A stretch of 64,000 nucleotides of DNA from Anisus vortex. Its lineage: Eukaryota > Mollusca > Gastropoda > Planorbidae. Within the stretch, counting starts at the first letter, position 1. The number at the start of each line of letters is the position of its first letter. Under the pieces are notes generated by a model, which saw only the letters and a program-made list of their open reading frames with translations, did not search any database and was not told the DNA's origin. Of this stretch, positions 11,962 through 22,342 are shown piece by piece. The stretch lies in NCBI GenBank assembly GCA_949126835.1, contig OX421496.1, positions 15,518,844 through 15,582,843 of the forward strand. The letters are read 5' to 3'. Made by a program: the position numbers and the translations under genes.

Positions 11962-12036
11962 GTCTTCACCAGCTCAGTGGTTAACGTAGCGGACTGCTAT
12001 GCGGCGATCCGGGTTTGATTCTCCAGTTAGACTATA
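11962..12036 (+). repeat. tRNA-like sequence (degenerate)
   Basis: CCAGCTCAGTGGTTAACG resembles a pol III A box, and CCGGGTTTGATTCTCC resembles a B box at the right spacing. A T run follows shortly after. The acceptor stem does not pair well, so this is a tRNA pseudogene or SINE head, not a working tRNA. Confidence 0.5.
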
Positions 12037-12737
12037 CCTTTTTTTTCTACAATTTTTTTTTTTTACTTTTAAAAACAAAAGACATTGTAAATCTACGGGC
12101 AATGTAGATTTTTGTTAAATAAAAATACTTGCCTTTTTTTTTTACCCGATTACAATAATTATTTTTAATTACTTTCCTAAAAGTCTTCAGTAAAAAAAAT
12201 AATAATTTAAATATTAGATTTATAGCTTTCTTTTAATTGTAGTTTATACAATTTTTATATGCACCTTTTACAGTCCTTTTTTTTTTCAACTGGGCAATTT
12301 AGCTTGTTTAAAATTATAATAATAAACCCTACTGTGTTTCTTTTAGGGTTTTTGTTTGAAATGACATAAAACAACTGTTTTTTGATGTTGTTTTGTTTTT
12401 GTAAATGAGCGACCTGACAAAAATATTAAACTAGGTTGGGGCTAAGACTATTAGATACTGCTACGTTTTTATTTTGCTATTAAATGGCTTTTGTTTTCAC
12501 TGTTTAACTAGTGACTAATACTAATATTTAAACCTTTACTTTTGCCTCAACCATCTGACTATTTTTCCTTTCATTCCTGACAGATTCTTTGTTTTCCCTA
12601 ATGCATTGGTGGGAATCCTGACAGGTACACTTGTTCTAAAATTTAATAACTGACTCATAACTTTGACTTTCCATAGAAATGTTTTTGAACAATCAGCAAC
12701 TAATTTTTAACCATGGATCGAATCTCTTACTCTTTGT
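12037..12737. other. AT-rich stretch without recognised features
   Basis: T-rich sequence with no exon or repeat that I can identify. Confidence 0.5.
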
Positions 12738-12860
12738 TCATGGATTATCTTACATATTACAGACGCTCCTTCTATAAAGAAGATAATTGCATCCTACACT
12801 CATCTGTGGTGCGAGTCTAGTCTAGCATCTTTATTAATGTTTTAAATGATGTGAAGTTAC
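12738..12860 (-). mobile_element. 3' end of a Nimb/I-like LINE
   Basis: This matches, on the minus strand, the fragment at 20455-20670: the GACTAGACTCG block, the AATCTTCT...AGAAGGAGCGTCTGTAAT tail and a terminal AAGATAA-type repeat. Only the untranslated 3' end is present. Confidence 0.65.
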
Positions 12861-12884
12861 TGGTTAAGACTTAAAGTTTAGGCC

Positions 12885-13070
12885 TACAAACTTTCCTTCA
12901 AGATAGAATATTGTTATTTATGCCCTCGGCCCAAAACTCCTGCAGGGATTCAGCAGCAGCAGGGCTAGCTAGAACCTGGGCTGTTCTGTTGACAGTCCCG
13001 TGTACTAACCACACTGTGGCTGTGATCCACAGAATGACAAGACCAGCCAGCCTCACACCCTACCTACTAC
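12885..13070 (-). mobile_element. Diverged SINE family A copy
   Basis: On the minus strand it reads GGCTGGTC, GACTGTCAAC, GGTTCTAGC, then CTGCAGGAGTTTTGGGCC and a TTCTATCTTGAAGGAA tail, in the same order as intact copies. It has many substitutions and is older. Confidence 0.65.
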
Positions 13071-13358
13071 TCCCTACTAGCCGCTAGCCCTAGATGACTT
13101 TCCATGACATAGGCCTAGCCTATATTCACTATAGGCCTATATAAACTGGGACATATACTGCATTTACAGCACAATCCCTTTAGTGCTTGTACAATACAGT
13201 ACAACATTGTAATCTAAGTTACAGTTTCAGTTGTCAGTAACTTGTCAGTCAATATAAAACAATTAAAAAAATAGATAGCCTACATGTAGTACATGTCAAT
13301 TTTCATTGATAAATAGTAAATAATAACTTACTTTAACCTACATTTTATATATAATTTT

Positions 13359-13996
13359 CGAAGTGTCTTCCTACCCCAAAAATTTGGGGTATCTAGGCGT
13401 ACGCCTAGAGACCCCAAAAGTTTTTTAGCCTACTGCGCATGACATTATTTTGATTTCAAAAGCTTTCGCTTCCGATTTAGCTAGATCATCCTTTCATTAT
13501 TCATGTCTAGTTTTGACAAGATATGATGGGCCTAATGATCTAAATTATGGAATTTTATCTAACTTAATCTTATGACGGTGGCCTTGTGACTGTGGAAAAA
13601 AGTAAATGCAGAACAAATGATAGCACTTAATATTTGGTTTGCCTCTTGTTTAAGGGGACACTTTTTGCACCTTAAGGATAGTGACAGTACATATGAGCAT
13701 GTACCTATTTTAATACATTGTATAATTGTAAGTGTAACCATTCAAAACAAAATTTATATACTGGATAATTATAATAAACGGAGTGTCTGCGCGTCCGGCG
13801 ACCGGACGCATAGCGCGGGAGATATACGTCCGGCGACCCAAGTCACGTGACTGACCATGCGCATAATCGTTTTTTCTTGTTCGAGTTGCTTAATTACTAT
13901 TTATTGTTTAACATAACCAAGGTATCGTGGCCTAATGGTCAGTAGCGTGTTCTGGCAACCGGAGTCTCGATTGTTCGAATCCAGCTATCTCCATCT

Positions 13997-14031
<35 letters not shown>

Positions 14032-14482
14032 CAAATACAGTACAATGAGATATTTTTTTAGTTCAATACGAGAATACCCTTCATTTATTCATGTGGGTGG
14101 AAATAATTTCATTCAAAGTATCAAAGAAATAAAAAATTCGACTGTTAGGCCTAATGTCGAGCTGATAGGAGATAGGAGAAAAAATATATTGAATATTGCC
14201 ACACAGCCTTCACACAGGCATGTTTTAAATGGTATGGCATAGTGTATATTACTGGCCAACAAAAAAAATATTTGGTCCCTTTAGGCAACCAGCTAGATAG
14301 AACAAATTATTGGTCTATCTAGGCCACTAGCTAGAGACCCCATTTTTTTGGGGCATCTAGACCGCCAGCTAGATACCCCAAAAATTTGGGCTCTTTAGAC
14401 CGCCAGCTAAATACCCCAAATTTTTGGGGCATTTAGGCTGCCAGCTAGATACCCCAAATTTTTGGGGTATCTAGCCTCTTCC
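13359..14482 (+). mobile_element. Non-autonomous palindrome-rich DNA transposon, copy 1
   Basis: The 1124-bp element is flanked by a 9-bp direct repeat, TATAATTTT (13350-13358 and 14483-14491). Ends are CGAAGTGTCTTCCTACCCC and the complement of GGAAGAGGCTAGATACCCC. The right part (about 14280-14480) is a row of palindromic modules built on CCCCAAA..TTTGGGG and CTAG joined by CCGCCAGCTAGATA. The centre holds a tRNA-like sequence followed by a long T run and a GTCACGTGAC palindrome. No transposase is encoded. A second copy in inverse orientation lies at 52321-53315. A 9-bp duplication fits Mutator-like or Merlin elements, but the superfamily is not established. Confidence 0.85.
13919..13993 (+). 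repeat. tRNA-like sequence inside the palindrome-rich element
   Basis: GTGGCCTAATGGTCAGTAGC resembles an A box and TTGTTCGAATCCAGC a B box. A run of more than 25 T follows and could end pol III transcription. The acceptor arms pair only partly. The second element copy keeps this region (52934-53008, minus strand), with paired changes in the first arm. Confidence 0.6.
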
Positions 14483-14491
14483 TATAATTTT

Positions 14492-15396
14492 ATGTTGAAT
14501 CTACCTGCTTAAAAAAAATAACTTATTCTGTGCTCATTTCCACAATACTTTAGGTGGGGTGTGTCAAAGAATTACCAAACAATTTCTTTTCATCTTTTTT
14601 ATTTAATGTAATAATACTTTTACTTTTACCGTTAGCAATATTTTCTAATATGACGACGCCATATTGTTTTTTTTCTTCCCAGCCAGCTTTGCGGGGATCA
14701 AAAGTTTTATTAAAGGTATCCCATATTACGAGTAAATTTATACTGAAAAAGTTTTGAAAACAACTAAATATATTGCACTTTGCAAATGCAAAATGTACCT
14801 CAAACTGTGCACTTGAATATCTTCATTTGTGCTATAATTTTGTTAAGGGCGAGCTTCCTCCTTAGTCCTTAGCTATTGTGACGCTTAGATGTGAAGGTTA
14901 ATTTGATTTTATCCCAACCAAATTTTTTGTATATATTTTTTTTTACTTAGGTCGACTCAGTAGATCTAGGCCTACATGTAGACTGTAGAGTGTTTATATA
15001 AAAAAAATAACATGGACTCAAAACAATCCATAACACTTTGAATGATGGTGTCAACTAACTGTATATAAAATATAATAGATCTATGGAGAAAATTAAATTA
15101 TTAATTTTGAAATATTAAATCTATAGGCCACGAAAATGTTAGCAATGCGAGCGCGACAAACATTTGTAATTTGTAGCCTACTTGATGAGGGCGGGTGGGG
15201 GGGGGGGGGATTTATAATATTAGACAAGAGCAGCCAGGTTGTATGATTGGATGTCTACAAGAGGCTTACTAACAGAAGTCGCAATTCTTTATTCACATAC
15301 TTTCCCCCGTGGCACTGAAAAGCAAGTGCCTAAAAGTAGGCGATAACATTAGGCCTATAGCCTATATATAGGCCTACCGGGGTAATAGCCTACCCA
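14492..15396. other. Intergenic stretch without recognised gene
   Basis: AT-rich with a poly-G run near 15196. The open frame at 14554-14757 shows no recognisable domain and is probably chance. Confidence 0.45.
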
Positions 15397-15632
15397 TTGG
15401 ATCAGGGGCCCCCACACAAAAGGGGCCCCCACAAGTCACGAAAAGAAATAATTTATTCACAGCCCCATTCTTTCGTCTTGGGTGGCGGGATAGGGTAAAC
15501 CCTATCAATAGGAGATGTTAAGACGCCTCCTTCCCTCCGCTAGCCTGCGGGACACCTCATGGGCAGGAGTGGAGTACCCGCTTAGCCCCCCCCCCCCCCC
15601 CGATCAGGGTCACGTGACATCATGGAAGGCAG

Positions 15633-18600
15633 ATGATGGATAGAAGGGGCGAGCAGCTGAGAAGTATCTTAGGAACTGGTCACTGCTTCATCTGTGCTAG
15701 GCAGAGGATGCCGATAGAGGCACGTACAATGGCTAGGACAACCCGCCCAAAATGGGAGCTGCCTAACAGCCTGGAGAGGATTGGGCCCCGCCAGGTTTAC
15801 TTGCCCAAGACACACCATGAAATGACAACTAACACTCACTCCATACCGGCTCGGTCGTCGCCCGGGTCAACAAGGACCGCGCCTTCCGTTGACTACCAGG
15901 ACGGAGGTGAAAAGTGGAATACTGGTGGACATCTTGCACCCCTTCGCAAGATTCGCCCAAGAGACACCTTCATTGTAGGAACCTGGAATGTCAGGACCCT
16001 AGCTGCGGATGGAAAATTAGAAGAGCTTTCCCACGAGATGGAGCATTATCGATGGAATATCCTAGGTATCAGTGAACTGCGCTGGAAAGGTCTAGGTGAA
16101 ACAACTACCGACAAAGGCAACAAGCTGTACTTCAGCGGAAGAGATGACAGGCATGAACATGGTGTTGGATTTCTGGTCCACAAAGACACTCTAGCCACTG
16201 TCATGGGCTGCCACCCAGTCTCAAGCAGACTTATCACCATTCGTCTGAGAGCGGCCCCTTTCAACATCACCATCATCCAGACTTACGCCCCAACAAAAAA
16301 CTATGACGACAACGAAGTCGATGATTTCTATGAGCAACTCCAGGCTGTCCTTGATCAAGTGCCGAGGAGAGACATAGTCATAGTGCAAGGTGACTGGAAT
16401 GCCAAAGTTGGACAAGATACATACCACAACTGGGGAGACACACATGGACCCCATTGCAACAACGAGACAAACGATAGAGGTCTGAGGCTTTTAGAGTTTG
16501 CCAGATACAACAATTTGATATTGGCAAACACGCTTGGTCACCACAAAAAATCCAGGCGATGGACCTGGCACAGTCCCAACGGGGAACATCACAACCAGAT
16601 AGACTACATCATGGTAAAGAAACGCTTCAAATCCGGCATCAACATTGGTAAAACATGCACATATCCAGGGGCAGACATAGGACGCGACCATGATCTAGTG
16701 ATGTCCTTCCAGCTTCACTTGAAGAGAATAACCAAAACAAAGTGTACCAGGCCAAAGTTTGACATGGACAAACTGTAAGACCCAGAGGTAGCAAAAATAT
16801 TTCAAACCACAGTGGGAGGAAAATTCGCACCACTGATCATTTTGGGAGCTGATGAGGTAGATGTCAACACACTGACCAACACCTTCAGCTCGGCAATGAC
16901 AGATGTTGCTACTAAACTACTTGGCAAACACCGCCCAAGGAAAAAACCCTGGATCACGCCTGAACTTTTAGATCTGTGTGATCGACGAAGAGAGATGAAA
17001 AAGAAAAAGAACAACCCTCAAGGAGCTTATGCCTACCGGGAAATCAACAACATTAGAAAAGACATGCGCTCAGCAAAGCAGAACTGGATAGAGGATCAAT
17101 GCCAGGAAATAGAGAACAGTCTGAATAAGAACAACAGCAAGAAAGCCTACCCAACAGTGAAACAGCTGACAAGAGTTAAACAGCCCAAAATTTCTGCGAT
17201 CCAAAGCAAATTAGGCCTATGTTTAACAGAAGCGCGTGACGTCCTGGATAGATGGACAGAATATTGCTCCGACCTTTACAACCACACATCTAATGGAGAC
17301 TCCTCAGTTCTAGCATGTCCACAGAATAGAGAAGGGGAAGAAATTCTCCCCATTCTTCGAGATGAAGTTGAGGCAGGAGTGAAATCACTGAAGAAAGGGA
17401 AAGCAGCAGGAGTAGACAACATAACCGCAGAACTGATCCAAGCAGGAGGAGAAGCGACGATTGATGCCCTTACAATTATCTGCAACAAGATCTGGCAATC
17501 ACTCTTCCCAAGAAAAGTAACCTTCAAGAGTGTCAAAACTACCGTACTATCAGCCTCATCAGCCATCCCAGCAAAGTCTAACATTGTGTAAAACTCTGCT
17601 CTAAATGTTCTTAACAGGTTAAAACCTCAAGCCGAACAAATCATAGCCGAAGAACAAGCAGGTTTCAGGGCAGGGCGAAGTACCACCGAACAAATCTTTA
17701 ACCTGAGACTAATATGTGAGAAATACCTTAAGCACCAACAACACCTATACCATGTGTTCGTAGACTATAAGAAAGCGTTTGACAGAGTCTGGCATGAAGC
17801 GCTGTGGGCAACCATGAGAGCATATAACATGCTGGTTAGTTCACCGGACTGTCAACCAAAAACCAACTGACAGGTCGCGGGTTCTAGCCCTGCCACCGGC
17901 GGATCCCTGTCGCCCTGCAGGAGTTTTGGGCCAAGTGGACGTAATTATCTTCTATCTAGAAGGAACGTCTGTAAACTTATAAGAAATATAAGAGGCTTAT
18001 AACATCACCCCCAACACTATTGCAGTAATTAAAAGTCTGTATGACAATGCTACCAGTGCAGTCCTCCACAACGATGTCACTGGCAAATGGTTCAAAACAA
18101 CCATTGGCGTGCGTCAAGGGTGCCTACCCTCTCCGACACTCTTCAACATTTACCTGGAAAGGATCATGACCGATGCACTGGAAGACCATGTCGGGACAGT
18201 CAGCATCGGTGGGAGACAAGTCACCAATCTTCGCTTTGCAGATGACATAGATGGCTTAGCTGGCAGTGAAGATGAACTGTGGGAGTTAACAGCCAAACTG
18301 GAGATAACATCATTAGCGTATGGCATGGAAATAAACGCTGAAAAGACCAAAGTTATGGCAAACATGGAGTTTGAATCCGAAATACAAGTGGGCGGTCAGA
18401 GACTCGAGAAAGTCTCCTCCTTCAAATATCTGGGATCCATAATATCTGATGTAGGATCCAAGCCGGAAATTCTTGCAAGAATAGCCCAAACAACTGCTGC
18501 ACTTTGCAAGCTAAAAAACATCTGGCGAAGCAAGACAATCTCACTTTACTCAAAGATTCGACTAATGCGCTCCCTGGCGAGGGCAGTTTTTATGTACGGC

Positions 18601-19026
18601 TGTGAAACATGGACACTTACAGCAGATCTCCAGAAAAGAATCAGAGCCATGGAAATGAGATGCCTACGTAAAATTTTAAACATCTCCTACAAAGATCGAG
18701 TTACAAATGAGGCTGTCCGCGAGCGAATCACCTACGTCATCGGCCCTCATGAGGATCTACTCAGTGCCATTAAATCCAGAAAACTCCGATGGTATGGGCA
18801 TGTGGCAAGATCCGAAGGCCTGGCGAAAACCATCCTGCAGGGCACAGTGCGAGGTGGAAGAAAGAGAGGCAGGCAGAAGAGACGATGGGATGATGACATC
18901 AAGGAGTGGACCGGCTTGTCTCTTGCAGACTCCCAGAGGGCGGCGCAGGACCGAGACACATGGCGCAAAATTATCCAGCTGTCAAAAAATGGTGCCCCAA
19001 CGACCCTCGCCCGGGTTATGGGATAG
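15633..19026 (+). pseudogene. RTE-like non-LTR retrotransposon, endonuclease/reverse transcriptase (broken)
   Basis: The first segment (15633-16778) carries an AP-endonuclease domain: GTWNVRTL at about residue 115, ISELRW, QTYAPT, GDWNAKVG, a QIDYIM block and RDHDLV. An in-frame TAA at 16776-16778 interrupts the frame, which resumes unchanged to 17591 with the start of the reverse transcriptase (LKKGKAAGVDNITAELI). A deletion with frameshift lies near 17500-17530. RT blocks continue at 17620-17828 (AEEQAGFRAGRSTTEQIF, VDYKKAFDRVW) until a SINE interrupts. The rest (18004-19026) holds IGVRQGCLPSPTLFN, the catalytic LRFADD and a C-terminal GRQKRRWDDDIKEW region. The 3' end has short GAA repeats. 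Layout and C-terminus fit the RTE clade. It cannot be autonomous now. Confidence 0.88.
17830..17990 (+). mobile_element. SINE family A copy inserted in the RTE-like element
   Basis: GCTGGTTAGTTCACCGGACT to CTTATAAGAAATATAAG interrupts the reverse transcriptase. The flanks AGAGCATATAACAT (before) and AGAGGCTTATAACAT (after) look like a target-site duplication. The first part of the tRNA head is missing. The insertion is younger than its host element. Confidence 0.88.
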
Positions 19027-19384
19027 AAGAAGAAGATTCTTTCGTTGAAAAGGTAAATAAAAATTCATTTATTCCCCTACAATTTTAAGAGCTCCAGTCC
19101 AACTAAGCTAAGCGCAACCCTACAGTTTATGGTTTTACAGAATGTAACATGAATTAACGGCACTTTATGTTACTTTTAATAATATTAGCCAACTTATTAA
19201 ATATTACTTTTTAGAGGTATGTAAAAGGCAGGGTGAAGCCACGAGGGGCCCCCCACATAAATTCGGGAATAGGGCCCCCACAATCCTAAATACGGCCCTG
19301 ATCGCTAGACCTTAGCCTTAGTTTAGTTGATTTAAAGTTTACAGACGTCCCTAGTTCTACATCTAGATAGAGTAGGGCCTAGAG

Positions 19385-19600
19385 CAGGGGTCGGCAACCT
19401 TTTTGTAATAGTGTGCCAAAGTATGATTTCTATTTCATTCAGCCTACTGTATAGCACTAAATTTAGTGCTATACCCTAAATTTCTTGTAGAAGATACTTG
19501 AATTTAATAGTCTTTTAGGGCTTCTTCCACGTGCCATTGAAAATGCCTAGGCGTGCCAAGTTTGGCACGCGTGCCGTAGGTTGCCAGCAGCCGACCACTG
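19385..19600. mobile_element. Short non-autonomous hAT element
   Basis: The ends CAGGGGTCGGCAACCT and (inverted) CAGTGGTCGGC...GGCAACCTACGG are typical hAT terminal sequences. The flanking 8-mers GCCTAGAG and GAGTAGAG match at six of eight positions. The inside has the palindrome GCGTGCCAAGTTTGGCACGC. There is no coding capacity. Confidence 0.65.
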
Positions 19601-20027
19601 GAGTAGAGGATCATTACGTCCTAGTCCCAAAACTCCTGCTTGGCGGCAGGGATCTGGTCGGTTGATAGTATTAATATTTACTTTATAACCTTGAACATCG
19701 TTAACATTTTGAACATTTTCCTTGATTTTTTATTGTTTGGGCTTGGGCGAGACAGTTTTGTCATTCTGCCCCCACCCCAAACCATCTTTAAAAAAAAAGA
19801 TTAAATAGTTTCTGACATTAATGTACTGCACAAACATTATAATATAGTATAATATAGGCTAACCCAGCTTGCATCAAATAGCCAGGGCACTTAGGGCATT
19901 ATAGGGCCTACCTATGCACAGACTTTATAAACTCAGTTTAACTGCGTAACCCAGCTTGTATCAAATGGCCAGGACACCTATATGCACAGGACATATAAAT
20001 GCATATATAAGTATAAGTAGGGCCTAC

Positions 20028-20205
20028 TCTTTCTTACAGAGTGGCATCCTGGCATGGAATGGGTTGCCTGAAAAAAAAATAGCAACTTACATTGACATTA
20101 TTTAAAACACTGATCAGAATGCAAAACTAGACTCAGACCGGATGAGTGTAGGACACAATAATCTTCTTTATAGAAGGAGGAAATTTAATATATATGATAA
20201 CATAA
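20028..20205 (+). mobile_element. 3' end of a Nimb/I-like LINE
   Basis: The sequence encodes the end of a reverse-transcriptase ORF (GILAWNGLPE, the common WN.LP signature), then a 3' UTR with ACTAGACTCAGACCGGATG and ACACAATAATCTTCTTTATAGAAGGAG. It matches the 20455 copy in opposite orientation. Confidence 0.65.
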
Positions 20206-20454
20206 CATGTAATCCGGCTTGCATCTAATTCATCTATTAAACATTGGGGCTGTCCATAAATTACAATATGAGGGGGAGTTGTACTTTAACAATGTGAGGT
20301 CACATTTTTTTAAAATTTGCAACTTTAAATTAAATGTCCATTTTAACAAGTTTCACTTAAATACAGTGATTACCGTATATTGTTATACTTATAATACAAT
20401 GACAACAAGAGATAATTAAAAGATGCTAATTTTGAAATTGTAAATAATAGTGTT

Positions 20455-20670
20455 AACTTATCTTATACATTACAGACGCTCCTTCTACAAAGAAGATTAT
20501 TGCGTCCTATGCTTATCTGTGGTCCGAGTCTAGTCTTGCATTTTTATTAATGTCTTAATTGGTGCTAAGTTACTGGTTTTCCTGGTTTGTTCAGGCAACC
20601 CATTCCATGGCCGAATGCCACTCGGGAAATATGCATTTGTTCTTGCATAAGGAAAGTGATTTTGTCTTTA
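20455..20670 (-). mobile_element. 3' end of a Nimb/I-like LINE
   Basis: On the minus strand it encodes RTNAYFPSGIRPWNGLPEQ, the usual C-terminus of I/Nimb/Jockey-type reverse transcriptases, followed by a UTR. The tail GACGCAATAATCTTCT, AGAAGGAGCGTCTGTAA and TATAAGATAAG is nearly the same as that of SINE family A. Confidence 0.75.
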
Positions 20671-21433
20671 TGTTTATCTGTGGGGAGCAGGTAGAGATCT
20701 TTGTGATGTCAAATTGGAAAAAGGAGTGGAGGCTAACACTTTGTGCCAACTTGTGAGAACAGGACGAAGAGGTGTTGAAAACTGATCAAAATCAAGTGAA
20801 GTCCTTTATATTGTTTCAATATAAATTTTTTACGTTAAAATTGTTTTACTTGGATAAAGAGAAGCTTTACTATAAATTGCATTTAAAAAAAACAACAACA
20901 AAATGAAACCACACAAACAAAACAAAATATACTTTAAAAACAACAATAATTTATTAGCCAAAAAGCTGACCACCCCCATGACAGCCTTACAGGAATCTAA
21001 TAAATTGAATGACGGTACTTAAAACTAAAATGTACAATGAAAGCTGAAATAAACATCCATAATTAGTTTTGAGCACAGCCTTAAAATAATTAGTTAATAG
21101 TTATCACAGGTAAGAAGAATGCAAAACCATTTTGCTAACACTCAAATCAGACACCCTTTAGCAACAGCAAAAAGATAAACATTTTACAAATAATAAAATT
21201 AATGCTCCAGTAAAAAAAATTGTTAAATAACAAATTTCAATTAATAAATTAACATTTCTAACCAATAATCATTTATTAACATTGACATTTAACAATAATA
21301 AACGGTAATAATAAAATAAAACGGTAATTACTGACCAATAGGATTATGTTTTTTTAAATAACAGGTTTATACTTGAGTAGTTTTATAATTTCATTTTTTG
21401 AAGAATATGAGGCAATAAAATGTACACTGGTGA

Positions 21434-21728
21434 TAGAGCAGTTTTACACAATGTTAGATCTGTTTGAATTATTTCCCAAATGGTACATGTAGAGCAGAGT
21501 TTTACACAATGTTAGATCTGTTTGAATTATTTCCCAAATGGAACATGTAGAGCAGAGTTTTACACAATGTTAGATCTGTTTGAATTATTTCCCAAATGGA
21601 ACATGTAGAGCAGAGTTTTACACAATGTTAGATCTGTTTGAATTATTTCCCAAATGGTACATGTAGAGCAGAGTTTTACACAAGTGACAATGTTAGATCT
21701 GTTTGAATTATTTCCCAAATAGAACATG
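21434..21728. repeat. 58-bp tandem repeat, about five units
   Basis: The unit starts AGAGCAGAGTTTTACACAAT and ends CCCAAATGGAACATGT. One unit carries a small insertion, CAAGTGA. Confidence 0.9.
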
Positions 21729-22214
21729 TTTACTTTTAATTGAGAATTAGTACAATGAAAAATGTTATTGGAATTATTTCAAACCTTTACCTGACATAAA
21801 AAAAACATCTATATATTGCTTTTGGCATAAAAAAATTTTTTTGTACAAATAAGGCTGCATCTGCTTAAGTAAAGATAAGCCTGTATTCAAGTAAATTTAC
21901 TTAACATATAATGTAGATAATAATGCTGTTGAAAATTGACAAAATGAAACAGAATTATTTAGACCCCTTTTTATTTTCACAAGATTCAAAACAGACAGAA
22001 GTCATTGAAAATGTATATGGTAAGAATAGAAGTATAGAATAGAAGCTTGTTTAACGTTGAGCAAGAGGCAACAGCCTGGGATGGAACAAACTGGGCACAT
22101 TTTTTACAAGGCGCAATACAATGCTAATCTTCATAATTAGATACAGGTTAACTTGGTGGAAACAAAATAGCATGCCACAACCACCCAATGATGAAGTTAT
22201 ATGTAACTAAAGGA

Positions 22215-22342
22215 AAGGGTAAACATTTTTTGAAGCATTTAAAGTAACAGTACATACCCCAATAACACAATAAATTAATACATTTTTTGAAGCATTTAAA
22301 GTAACAGTACATACCCCAATAACACAATAAATTAATACATTT
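22215..22342. repeat. 57-bp tandem duplication
   Basis: Two adjacent identical copies of ACATTTTTTGAAGCATTTAA through CACAATAAATTAAT. Confidence 0.85.

Larger units (their letters stand above)
15400..19306. mobile_element. Possible hAT-type remnant split by the RTE insertion
   Basis: GATCAGGGGCCCCCACAC at 15397 and the complement of CAGGGCCGTATTTAGG at about 19285-19300 resemble hAT-like termini rich in GGGGGCCC. They flank the LINE on both sides. No matching target duplication is visible, so the boundaries are uncertain. Confidence 0.3.

Noticed and set aside
13919..13993. Functional tRNA gene
   Set aside because: Acceptor arms do not pair properly and the sequence is part of a transposon present in two copies.
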